Shown: piece after piece, positions 1 to 7,603 of the stretch
Layout: each line of letters begins with the position of its first letter
How positions within the stretch are numbered: position 1 is the first letter of the stretch
Origin: JAJUFS01 sp964599565
GTDB taxonomy: Bacteria; Pseudomonadota; Gammaproteobacteria; Natronospirales; JAJUFS01
Direction of reading: 5' to 3'
DNA length: 64,000 nucleotides
Assembly (NCBI GenBank): GCA_964599565.1
Contig: CAZRFE010000006.1
Location: 3,368 to 67,367, forward strand
Notes under the pieces: model-generated
Seen by the model: only the letters and a program-made list of their open reading frames with translations
What the model was told of the DNA's origin: nothing
The model's database searches: none
Program-made: the position numbers and the translations under genes

Positions 1-1224
1 CCAGAGCGGAATGGCCAGCGTGCCGAAGATGACGGCGAGCGCAACGTACACCTCGGCCAGCAGCGTCATCGCTTCGCCGAAACGTTTCACGAGCAGCCAT
101 GAAATGCCCGCATAGAACACCGCAAGCACCGATGCCGTCCACGCAAGCGGCAGGCTTTCGCCATCGACGAGCGCAGCCTGCAGGGGAAAGACAGCCAATG
201 GCAGGCCGAACACGAGTGCGCTGTCGACATGGCCGCGCAGACGGAACGGCTGGCGCAGGGCGGACAGCACCGCAATGGCGGTGTACAGCAGGAAATGCAG
301 AACGAGGAAAGGTTCGACGCTCGCGAAATTCTGCGCGCGGTAATACTGCGCGCCCCACGCAAGACCGATACCGAACGTGAAGAAGAAGCCCAGCAGGTTC
401 AACATGCGCCAGTGACGGAACCACGCAACGCCCGCGACACCGATGTTGAGTACGAGGTAATAGGAAAACAGCGCGACGTGCGAACCCGTGCCGGTGGAAG
501 CAAGCAGGGGCGCGAGGAATCCGCCGACGGTGCCGAGCACCGCGAGCGAGCGCGCATCCTGCCGCAGCGCGAGCCAGCCTGCGAACGCAGCAACGAGCAC
601 GAGACACGGGAACGCGACCGCTGCCGGCAGCAACTGGAACAGCCGCAGTGCGGCGTAAACCGCAAGATAGAGAACGCCGATGCCGCCGCCCTGCACGCTC
701 AGTGCATACACGCGATGCGACGTTCGCAACCGCCAGCCGACGAACAGCAGCGCACCGCCGAACGCAGCAACACCGGCAAGACGCAGCTCGACAGGCAACA
801 GCATCCAGCCCTGCTCGACGGCATACTTCAGCAGGAATGCAACGCCGAAGAACGACACGAGCACGCCCGCCTTCGCGGGAACGTTCCCGCTCACGAGCCA
901 GCGCAGGATCGCGTTCTGCCGCCAGTCATATGAAACGACCGGCGTCGCTGCGGGCAGCACCGGTGCGGATGCGACCGCGGTGTGAGCGGGCGGCGGCGCT
1001 TGCGGTGCAGGCGCGGGAACGGGTGGCGCAGCGCGCGGCGTTTCCGCGGCCGGCCGCTTCGTATCACCCAGCGCCTTGCCTTCCAGATTGCGCAGCCGTT
1101 CCTCCAGCCGCAACACGCGCCACAACGCCCAGCCGAGCGCGGCGCCCAGCATGAACTGCAGTACAGGTACGCTTCCTGCGGCAACGAATGCCAGTCCACC
1201 GATGATTGCCAGTATCCATTCCAT
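1..1224 (-). CDS. DUF2339 family multi-spanning membrane protein (3' end outside window)
   Basis: The frame is open from an ATG at 1224 to the window edge, giving 408 codons with no stop. The N-terminus has a hydrophobic segment, then a charged stretch (RLEERLRNLEGK) that may be a short coiled coil. A linker rich in Ala and Pro follows (about residues 55-95), and then a long series of hydrophobic helices from about residue 110 onward. A short N-terminal coiled coil, a Pro-rich linker and many membrane spans is the usual look of DUF2339 proteins, which have no established function. The start lies 14 bases after the stop of the MAPEG gene on the same strand, so the two are probably co-transcribed. 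The family call is by recognition; the carboxyl end cannot be judged. Confidence 0.8.
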   Translation of the reverse strand, partial: MEWILAIIGGLAFVAAGSVPVLQFMLGAALGWALWRVLRLEERLRNLEGKALGDTKRPAAETPRAAPPVPAPAPQAPPPAHTAVASAPVLPAATPVVSYDWRQNAILRWLVSGNVPAKAGVLVSFFGVAFLLKYAVEQGWMLLPVELRLAGVAAFGGALLFVGWRLRTSHRVYALSVQGGGIGVLYLAVYAALRLFQLLPAAVAFPCLVLVAAFAGWLALRQDARSLAVLGTVGGFLAPLLASTGTGSHVALFSYYLVLNIGVAGVAWFRHWRMLNLLGFFFTFGIGLAWGAQYYRAQNFASVEPFLVLHFLLYTAIAVLSALRQPFRLRGHVDSALVFGLPLAVFPLQAALVDGESLPLAWTASVLAVFYAGISWLLVKRFGEAMTLLAEVYVALAVIFGTLAIPLW

Positions 1225-1238
1225 GGCGGTACTCCGCG

Positions 1239-1661
1239 TCAGAAGATGTCGAATGCGAAACGCAGCACCATTGCGAACAGCAGCACACCGCCGGCCATGT
1301 AGATGATGAAGCGATGCATCACCTTGTTGTACGTGAGATGGATTGCACTGTGCACGATGCGAAGCACGACGAATCCCCAGGCAAGTGCGAGGTAGACGGT
1401 GTCCGCGCGACCGGTCACGTACAGCGCGATGCACAGCGCATGGAACAGCACGGGCAGTTCGAAGAGATTCGCGAAGTTGTCGCTCGCGCGCCGTTCCGCG
1501 CCGCCAAGATCAACCGCTGCCTTGTCCGCACGCGTCGCGAGCTTCTGCGGATGCACGCGCTGCCTTCGTATCGCCGGAATGCGCGTGAAATAAAGGCGCA
1601 GCCACACGACGAACGTGAGCGTCATCAGGATGGCGAACGGCTGCAGGATGGCAGCGCTCAT
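1239..1661 (-). CDS. MAPEG family membrane protein
   Basis: This 140-residue protein has about four hydrophobic helices. The pattern ERASDNFANLFELPVLFHALC is split here as ERASDNFANL followed by FELPVLF; the Asn-Glu/Pro stretch after helix 1 is the hallmark of bacterial MAPEG proteins, which are glutathione or eicosanoid metabolism relatives. Most bacterial members have no known substrate. The ATG overlaps the stop of the upstream putP-like gene (ATGA at 1661-1658), so translation is probably coupled. It is followed by the DUF2339 gene. I see no reason to assign a specific glutathione-transferase activity. Confidence 0.85.
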   Translation of the reverse strand: MSAAILQPFAILMTLTFVVWLRLYFTRIPAIRRQRVHPQKLATRADKAAVDLGGAERRASDNFANLFELPVLFHALCIALYVTGRADTVYLALAWGFVVLRIVHSAIHLTYNKVMHRFIIYMAGGVLLFAMVLRFAFDIF

Positions 1662-3115
1662 GATTGCGCATCTTCCCGGCGTGTCAGCTGCGTCGCGACG
1701 ACGATGGCAATCGTCGAGAGCACGAAGCCCGGCACGAGTTCATAGAGATCGAACAGCGGCGCATGACCGCGCAGCATCGGCCACGCAACGACCGTGCAGC
1801 CGCCGACGATCACGCCGGCGAGCGCGCCTGCGCGATTCGCGCGCGGCCAGTAGAGCGAAAGAATGATGATGGGGCCGAATGCCGCACCGAATCCCGCCCA
1901 CGCCCATGCAACGAGTTCCAGCACCTTGCTGTCGGGACTGCGCGCGAGCACGAGCGCGAGCACGGCAATCGCAAGCACCGCGAAGCGTCCCGTCCACAGG
2001 AGTTCGCGCTGCGATGCGTTCTTCCTGAACACGCCCTTGTAGAAATCTTCCGCGAACGCGCTCGATGCGACGAGCAGTTGCGCGGACGCGGTGCTCATCA
2101 CCGCGGCGAGAATCGCGGACAGGCAGATGCCGGCGATGACGGGCGGAAAGAACTCGACGGACATGTAGATGAACACTTTCTCCGAATCCGCACCCGCGAG
2201 CTGCCGGTCCAGCACGCCCACGCCGGTGATGCCGACGATCAGCGCCGCTACGAGCACGACGGTCTGCCATGTCATCGCGATGCGTCGCGCCGCCGCGACG
2301 CCGCTCGCATCGCGAATCGCCATGAAGCGCGCGAGAATGTGCGGCTGTCCGGGGTAGCCCAGTCCCCAGCCGATGAGCGACGCGATGCCGATCCAGCCGA
2401 GCGTTTCGCCGGTCGCGGACGTGAACGGGTTCAGCATTTCCGGGTTGAGCGCGTTCAGCGTGCTCTCGATGCCGTTGCTGCCACCGATGAGATACCAGCC
2501 CGTTGCGGCAACGATGAGAAGCGCGAAGAACATCAGCGTGCCCTGCATGACATCCGCCCAGGAGATCGCGAGGAAACCGCCGAAGAACGTGTAGATGACG
2601 ATCGAGGCGCCGCCGACCATCACCGCCCAGAAGTACGGCATGCCGAACAGCGTTTCGAAAAGCTTTCCCGCCGCGACGAACCCGGAGCTCGTGTACAGCG
2701 TGAAGAAGAACAGCACGAACGCACCGGCGATGAGGCGAAGCGCGCGCGAACTGTCGTTGAAGCGGCGCTCGAAGTAATCCGGCAGCGTCAGCGCATCGCC
2801 GAGGCGTTCCGTTGCCTCGCGCAGTCGTTGCGCGACAAGTTTCCAGTTGAGATAGGTGCCAAGCAGCAGGCCGAGAACCATCCACCACGCTTCGAGCCCC
2901 GCGAGGTACGCAAGCCCGGGCAATCCCATCAGCAGCCAGCCGCTCATGTCGGACGCCTGCGCGGCGAGCGCCGTCACCCAGCTGTTGAGCGAGCGCCCAC
3001 CGAGGATGAAATCGGACAGGCTGCGTGTTCGCCGGTAAGCGACGACTGCAAGCAGCAGGATGACGGCGAGGTAGACACAGAACGTGCCGATGATGGTGGT
3101 CGCATTGTCGATCAT
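1658..3115 (-). CDS. putP: Sodium/proline symporter, PutP type (SSS family)
   Basis: This 485-residue protein has the even spread of about 12-13 hydrophobic helices typical of the sodium:solute symporter family. It shows the PutP signature regions: SDFILGGRSLNSWVTALAAQ near residue 40 and ASDMSGWLLMGLPG just after it. The Ser/Asp/Met-Ser-Gly-Trp segment is part of the substrate and Na+ path in PutP. It should import proline, driven by Na+, across the inner membrane. Length matches E. coli PutP (502 residues). No putA or proline catabolic gene lies nearby, so the substrate is inferred from similarity only. The last four bases overlap the MAPEG start. Confidence 0.9.
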   Translation of the reverse strand: MIDNATTIIGTFCVYLAVILLLAVVAYRRTRSLSDFILGGRSLNSWVTALAAQASDMSGWLLMGLPGLAYLAGLEAWWMVLGLLLGTYLNWKLVAQRLREATERLGDALTLPDYFERRFNDSSRALRLIAGAFVLFFFTLYTSSGFVAAGKLFETLFGMPYFWAVMVGGASIVIYTFFGGFLAISWADVMQGTLMFFALLIVAATGWYLIGGSNGIESTLNALNPEMLNPFTSATGETLGWIGIASLIGWGLGYPGQPHILARFMAIRDASGVAAARRIAMTWQTVVLVAALIVGITGVGVLDRQLAGADSEKVFIYMSVEFFPPVIAGICLSAILAAVMSTASAQLLVASSAFAEDFYKGVFRKNASQRELLWTGRFAVLAIAVLALVLARSPDSKVLELVAWAWAGFGAAFGPIIILSLYWPRANRAGALAGVIVGGCTVVAWPMLRGHAPLFDLYELVPGFVLSTIAIVVATQLTRREDAQS

Positions 3116-3138
3116 GCGCAGGCCCCGTTTTCGATTGA

Positions 3139-3396
3139 TTATGTGTTTGTAACGGAAATGCGTCGCAGACTACGCCACAGCGGATGCACTGATGCAAGCG
3201 CGGCGCATGGAAGATTAAGGATACGGGAGGTTGGCTTGGCGTGAAGGTCGGACCCGCGGCGGGTATCCCGCCGCAGGTCTTCCCGTGCCTGCCTGCGTGC
3301 TGCCTTGTGGCTCTTGCGATGGACGCCGCCCTTGCGAAGCAGGGGGTTGGCGGCCGCCGCGAGGTTGCGCAGGGCAGGCTTGTCGCGCTTTCGCAT
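3139..3396 (-). CDS. Small, highly basic protein of unknown function
   Basis: This 85-codon frame starts with ATG at 3396, preceded by a near-ideal ribosome-binding site (AAGGAGG, 5 bases before the ATG). The first half is very basic: MRKRDKPALRNLAAAANPLL, then RKGGVHRKSHKAARRQARED, then RRDTRRG. It has no hydrophobic segment and looks like a nucleic-acid or ribosome-associated peptide. I have a vague memory of short proteobacterial proteins with a 'NPLLRKGGVH' core but cannot name a family. The second half (after about residue 50) looks unlike coding sequence, so the functional part may be the first 50 residues. It sits between a terminator and the putP-like gene. Confidence 0.6.
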   Translation of the reverse strand: MRKRDKPALRNLAAAANPLLRKGGVHRKSHKAARRQAREDLRRDTRRGSDLHAKPTSRILNLPCAALASVHPLWRSLRRISVTNT

Positions 3397-3411
3397 GACA
3401 GCCTCCTTCGC

Positions 3412-3446
3412 AAATGAAAACGGCGCGGCATTCTATGCCCGCGCCG
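3412..3446 (-). terminator. Intrinsic terminator after the VWA lipoprotein gene
   Basis: On the minus strand a stem of about 10 base pairs (GGCGCGG...CCGCGCC, one bulged base, loop around ATAGAA) is followed by TTTTC. It lies 25 bases after the stop of the VWA gene and just before the ribosome-binding site of the small basic protein, so that gene probably has its own promoter or depends on read-through. Confidence 0.7.
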
Positions 3447-3470
3447 TGGTGATTGAAAGCGAAGAAGCCG

Positions 3471-4118
3471 TTACTGCAGCAGGCGCTCCAGGCGGTCGAG
3501 ATCGTTGATCACGCGAAACGTGCCGCCGCCCGCCTCGACGCGCTGCTTCCACGATTCGATGCGATCGAGGTATTCGCGCGGATCGACATTGTCGCTGCGC
3601 AGCTTCGTGACATTCACCGCCACCACCTCGAAGCCATCCAGCGTGAACGGAATGTCGCGCACATAGCCTTCCGCGAGGTCTTCCTTGAGGTCGGAGAAGA
3701 TCAGCACGGTCTTGCGTCCGCTCTCGCGTTCGTTGAGATATTCCGTCGCCTGCAGGATGCCGCCGGTGATGTCGGTGTATGCCGCAGATCTCGCGGACTT
3801 CACGAACGCGTCGATCTGTTCCTGGAAGCCGCGCTTCTGCTGGTTTGCGGCACTCGGCCGGTCATCGAACGCGACTTTCGCGACGATGTCCTTCTCGCTG
3901 AAGCTCGCGGTGTCGATGCGCGCAACCGCGAACGCATCGCCCGGTTCCAGGCGCGTCAGCACGTAGCTGATGATCTGCTGCGCCTTGGTGAGTTCCTCGG
4001 TGTACGTGCCCGAGGTATCAAGCAGCATGTACACGCCGCGACTGTGAGAGGTGCTGCCCTGCGAGCACGCGGCAAGCATGACGCAGGCTGCAATCAGGAG
4101 TTTGCGCATCATGTTCAT
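3471..4118 (-). CDS. VWA-domain lipoprotein, function unknown
   Basis: This protein of about 215 residues starts with a lipoprotein signal (MRKLLIAACVMLAAC), with the lipobox Cys about 19 residues in. A von Willebrand factor A domain follows. The metal-binding (MIDAS) residues are visible: DTSGT near residue 35 (canonical DxSxS with Thr last), AYTDITGG in the middle, and FSDLKED near residue 140. VWA domains usually mediate metal-dependent protein-protein contact. Three in-frame ATGs occur at 4118, 4112 and 4109. The first overlaps the upstream stop (ATGA); the second has the best spacing from GGGAGG. The upstream neighbour is a large membrane protein with no known function, a likely partner in the envelope. 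Confidence 0.85.
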   Translation of the reverse strand: MNMMRKLLIAACVMLAACSQGSTSHSRGVYMLLDTSGTYTEELTKAQQIISYVLTRLEPGDAFAVARIDTASFSEKDIVAKVAFDDRPSAANQQKRGFQEQIDAFVKSARSAAYTDITGGILQATEYLNERESGRKTVLIFSDLKEDLAEGYVRDIPFTLDGFEVVAVNVTKLRSDNVDPREYLDRIESWKQRVEAGGGTFRVINDLDRLERLLQ

Positions 4119-5539
4119 GCCCTCCCTGTCTTGAGGTTGCGGGCCGGCGCGCCGCGGAACGCGAGCACGCGCTCCTCGATCCACAGCGGCAGGAAGATGA
4201 GCATGTCGTATCCCGCCGCAAGGAAGCGCGATGCGCCGCGCATGAAGCGCGCGAACACGCGGAACACCGTCGCGAGCGTGCGCAGCAGCGCGATCGCAAC
4301 GATGCCGAGCACGGTGCGCAGCGAATGGATGAACGTCTCGAGCGGAATCGCGACGAAGGTGAGCGCGAAGGGCAGGATGAAACCCATGCCCATCTGCGCG
4401 GCGGTCGTGATCCACAGGAAGCGCGGCTCGATGACCGCGGCGGCTTCGCCGCGCAGCATCGCGCTTGTCGCAAGTTCATCCTGCACGAGAATCTCGCGCA
4501 TGAACGCAAGGCCCGCCTCGACGGCAGCCAGCAAGGTAAGAATGGTGAGCGCGATCCACAGCATGCGCACGCGCAGTCGATCGTCGAGCGAGCTGATCAC
4601 CGGGAACAGCCGCGTGATGCGCAGCGACTCCATCAGGAACAGGCCCATGGAAATCTCGACCAGGATGATCACCAGTGCGGCGATGTCCGCGATCTTGAGT
4701 CCGCCGATCATGTTCGTGCCACCGACCATCTCCGACATCGGCCGCGCGATGAGGTTGAAGTTGATGATGGCGCCGCCCACAGCGATGCCGAGCACGAACA
4801 TCGAGATGAAGAACTGGCTGAGCGATGACGACGACAGCGTGCGCAGTGCACGATCGCTGCCCTTGCTGATTTCCTCGTAGTCATCCATGTGGCGGTCGAT
4901 GGCAACGGCGCGGTCCAGCAGCCGCTGCAGTTTCTTGTCGACGCTCGCGAGACTTTCCAGCAGCGCGCGCCAGTGCGGCATCGCGCGCTTGAGAAGGTTG
5001 TGGCGCTGGCGCGAATCCTGGCGGTACTCGGTGATCGCGCGTGCTTCGATCTTCTTCAGCGAGCCGTGGATGTCGTCGAGCACGCGCGCAACCATCGCAT
5101 CCGCTTTCGGGATTTCGGCGACGGCCTGCACGGCCTGCACCCAGCCGGGCGGCGATGGCGGTACGTCGCGCGAGCGTTCGTAATCCTCCTCGATGGCCGT
5201 GATCGATTCGCTCAGCCGGCGATGAAACGCCGGGTAATCGGAAAGTTCCTTGCGCACGGAACTCTGCACGCGCTGGAACTCGCGTTCGATCGCGCGCTCG
5301 GTCGCTTCGCGGCCCTGCGCGAGCAGCACTTCGCGGTTGCGTTGCGCGAGATGTTCGCCGCCGCGCGCGAGCGTGACGGCCGCGAGCCGGAACGACCGGT
5401 ACAGCGCATCGCCGGCGGCGAGCAGCGCGGCGCGCGCCGGCGTGCGTGCGAGGTAGAGAAACAGCGCCGCCAGCAGGAACAGCAGCAGCGCGGAAAGGCC
5501 GGGATACGGCGTGATGTTCAACAACTCCGAACCGCTCAT
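4115..5539 (-). CDS. Multi-spanning membrane protein with cytoplasmic helical region, unknown function
   Basis: This 474-residue protein is not one I recognise. Residues 13-31 form a first membrane segment. Residues about 45-235 are charged and helical (many Arg/Glu/Leu, for example REATERAIEREFQRVQSSVR), suggesting coiled coils. About four to five membrane segments follow between residues 240 and 440, and the tail is basic. Its stop overlaps the start of the VWA lipoprotein gene, so the two are translationally coupled and probably act together at the inner membrane. The start at 5539 has a good ribosome-binding site (GGGGAG) inside an unusually AT-rich leader (CATATATAAGG). Nothing in it suggests an enzyme or transporter motif. 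Confidence 0.8.
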   Translation of the reverse strand: MSGSELLNITPYPGLSALLLFLLAALFLYLARTPARAALLAAGDALYRSFRLAAVTLARGGEHLAQRNREVLLAQGREATERAIEREFQRVQSSVRKELSDYPAFHRRLSESITAIEEDYERSRDVPPSPPGWVQAVQAVAEIPKADAMVARVLDDIHGSLKKIEARAITEYRQDSRQRHNLLKRAMPHWRALLESLASVDKKLQRLLDRAVAIDRHMDDYEEISKGSDRALRTLSSSSLSQFFISMFVLGIAVGGAIINFNLIARPMSEMVGGTNMIGGLKIADIAALVIILVEISMGLFLMESLRITRLFPVISSLDDRLRVRMLWIALTILTLLAAVEAGLAFMREILVQDELATSAMLRGEAAAVIEPRFLWITTAAQMGMGFILPFALTFVAIPLETFIHSLRTVLGIVAIALLRTLATVFRVFARFMRGASRFLAAGYDMLIFLPLWIEERVLAFRGAPARNLKTGRA

Positions 5540-5627
5540 TGCAACTCCCCTTATATATGGTTTTTCCCGAAGCTAGGCCGAATGCGCGGCACATGACCGT
5601 GGCCGGGATCACATAATGCAGGGGTAG

Positions 5628-6017
5628 TTACTTATTGCGGGGATGAGTGCGACGCAGGTCACCGAATTCCGCGGTTATCGTCACATCCGGTTCCTGGAAA
5701 CTGCAGTTGAAGCCGATGGTTTCGCGCGTCACGCGCGGCTCCTGGAGAATGTCCACGGTACCGCCGAACGACCGGCAGACGCGATTCGCGGCTTCCAGCG
5801 GTACCGGCGAGCGAAACGACTGCACGTCCGCGGGAAGAAAGCTGTAGTAGCGCGAGCGCGGATCGTAGCTCCATTCTCCGCCCGGCCCGGCATCCGCGCG
5901 CACGTCCACGACGCGCGCCGCGGGCGCGACGTCACTCACGGCGGCGATGACGCCGTCCCGGTATGTCAGTGCAATGGCTGCAAGCAGCAGGAGAAGCCAG
6001 ATTTCCCGCGTACGCAT
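5628..6017 (-). CDS. Small exported protein of unknown function
   Basis: This 129-residue protein is read from the ATG at 6017, chosen because GGGAGGA lies 6 bases upstream; an upstream in-frame ATG at 6038 has no such site. Residues 5-20 are hydrophobic (IWLLLLLAAIALTY), a signal sequence or single anchor. The rest is polar with two Cys residues about 30 apart and a region SRYYSFLPADVQSFRSPVPL. No family is recognised. It is the first gene of a three-gene minus-strand set with the large membrane protein and the VWA lipoprotein, 88 bases before the former. Confidence 0.65.
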   Translation of the reverse strand: MRTREIWLLLLLAAIALTYRDGVIAAVSDVAPAARVVDVRADAGPGGEWSYDPRSRYYSFLPADVQSFRSPVPLEAANRVCRSFGGTVDILQEPRVTRETIGFNCSFQEPDVTITAEFGDLRRTHPRNK

Positions 6018-6103
6018 GGTGCGTCCTCCCTGGCGCATTCATGCATCGAGACTGGATCGCGGCGAGGTCGTTCACCATCGGGAGTGATACCGAAAGTCTG
6101 GAA

Positions 6104-6130
6104 ACGAAAAACCCCGGCAGCGCCGGGGTT
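6104..6130 (-). terminator. Intrinsic terminator after the M16 peptidase pair
   Basis: The stem AACCCCGGC / GCCGGGGTT (9 base pairs, loop of three bases) is followed on the minus strand by a run of T (TTTTTCG). It lies 20 bases past the stop of the second M16 gene. Confidence 0.85.
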
Positions 6131-6150
6131 TCACGGATGCCCGGAACGCT

Positions 6151-7590
6151 TCAGCGGCTGAAACGCGGATCGCTGATCTTCATTTCAGTGACGGGGCCGT
6201 ATTTCGCAACGCCATCGCGAATCGCGTCCGCATCGCCGATGAGCACGAAGACAAGTTCATCGCGCGAGGGATAGACCGCGTCGATCTCGCGCCGTGCATC
6301 GTCGAGCGTCACGGCATCGATGCGCGCGGCGAATTCATCCACGTCGCTGCGGTCAAGACCGTGGAATGCAATCTCCGCGAGCCGTGCTGCAATGTCCGAT
6401 GATGTCTCCAGTTCCGGCGGGTACTGGCCGAGCACGTAGGCTTTCGCGGATGCGAGCTGCGCGCCGGACAAGCCTTCCGCGTGAAGCCGCCCAAGGGTAT
6501 CAAGCGCCATGTCGATCGCCTCGACGGTCGAGTCCGTCTGCGTGAACGACATCATCGCGAGCGAACCCGGTTCGCTGTACTGCGACATCCGCGACGATGC
6601 GCCATAGGTGAGCCCCGACTCCACGCGAAGTTTCGTGTTCAGCATGGACGTGAATCTGCCGCCGAACACCGTGTTCACCAGTTCGAGTGCGGCGCGCGCA
6701 TCGTAATCGCGCGCGACGCCGACATTGCCGATATAGAAGTAGGTCTGCGTGGCGCCGGGCTTGTCGACGAGCAGCACGCGCGTTCCGGGCGGCGATGCCG
6801 GCGGCGGAATTTCCGGCAGCGAACCTGCCGCCTTGCGCCAGTTGCCGAAACGCTTTTCCAGCGCAGCGCGCAGTGTCGCGGCATCGAAGTCGCCGACGAT
6901 CGCGAGGATCGTGCGGTCCGCGCCGAACTGCTCGATGTAATAGCGACGAAGATCCGCATAACCCGTGCGCGCAAGCCCCGCTTCCGTTCCGCTGACCGCG
7001 CGCGCATAGGGATGCTCGCCGAACAGGAACGCATCGCCGTACACGCTCGTGAGCGCGCGCAGGCTGGTGTCCTTCATGGCGCGTATCTGCTGGATGCTGC
7101 GTTCGCGCAGCTTGTCGAACTCGGTGCGCGCAAGCGCGGGATCCAGCAGCACGTCGCCGAGCAGTTCGACCATCAGGTCGATGTCGCGCGACATGAATTC
7201 GCCGCGCACCGCGATTGCTTCCTTCGCGGCCGTGGCGTTGAAGCGTCCGCCGACGCTCTCCACGGCCTGCGCGAACTCGACGGCGTTGCGGCGCGCCGCA
7301 CCCTTGCCGAGCAGTTCCGCGAGCAGGGCGGCCGTTCCGTTCCTGCCATCGGGGTCCGCAACTGCGCCGCCACGGATCAATGCCGTGAACGACACCAGCG
7401 GCACGTCATGTCTTTCCACGAGAAATATCTGCATGCCGTTGTCGAGCGTCACCGCGTCGAATGCCGGCAGCGTGACATCCTTGCGTGCACCCGCAGTCAG
7501 CGGCGCTTCAACGGTGGATTTCTCCGGCGGAGTTCCGGCACATGCTGCAAGCGACAGCAGCGCGGCGGACAGGAACAGTCTTTTCAGCAT
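6151..7590 (-). CDS. M16 family peptidase, non-catalytic partner subunit (lipoprotein)
   Basis: This 479-residue protein starts at the ATG at 7590, preceded by GGAG with 6-base spacing. A lipoprotein signal (LFLSAALLSLAACAG) is followed by an M16 fold. Where active M16 enzymes carry HxxEH, this protein has LLAELLG, so the zinc site is absent. The C-terminal half keeps the region with the Arg/Tyr pair used by substrate-binding partners (RVESGLTYGASSRMS). In paired M16 systems one subunit carries the zinc site and the other helps bind substrate. The gene starts 13 bases after the stop of a catalytic M16 gene, so the products likely form a heterodimer in the periplasm. Confidence 0.9.
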   Translation of the reverse strand: MLKRLFLSAALLSLAACAGTPPEKSTVEAPLTAGARKDVTLPAFDAVTLDNGMQIFLVERHDVPLVSFTALIRGGAVADPDGRNGTAALLAELLGKGAARRNAVEFAQAVESVGGRFNATAAKEAIAVRGEFMSRDIDLMVELLGDVLLDPALARTEFDKLRERSIQQIRAMKDTSLRALTSVYGDAFLFGEHPYARAVSGTEAGLARTGYADLRRYYIEQFGADRTILAIVGDFDAATLRAALEKRFGNWRKAAGSLPEIPPPASPPGTRVLLVDKPGATQTYFYIGNVGVARDYDARAALELVNTVFGGRFTSMLNTKLRVESGLTYGASSRMSQYSEPGSLAMMSFTQTDSTVEAIDMALDTLGRLHAEGLSGAQLASAKAYVLGQYPPELETSSDIAARLAEIAFHGLDRSDVDEFAARIDAVTLDDARREIDAVYPSRDELVFVLIGDADAIRDGVAKYGPVTEMKISDPRFSR

Positions 7591-7603
7591 CACGGGCTCC
7601 TTG

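Noticed and set aside
1664..3244. A 526-codon open frame on the + strand opposite the putP-like gene.
   Set aside because: It is Arg/Glu/Asp-rich with no family resemblance, and mirrors the minus-strand gene, which has clear homology. GC-rich sequence gives many such antisense frames; the same applies to long frames opposite hemH, putP, glyS and the GGDEF-EAL gene.
3256..3274. Perfect 8-bp hairpin with loop TAT in the small basic gene.
   Set aside because: It lies within the coding frame with Arg-rich codons (CGG/CGC), which readily produce such pairing, and there is no T-run.
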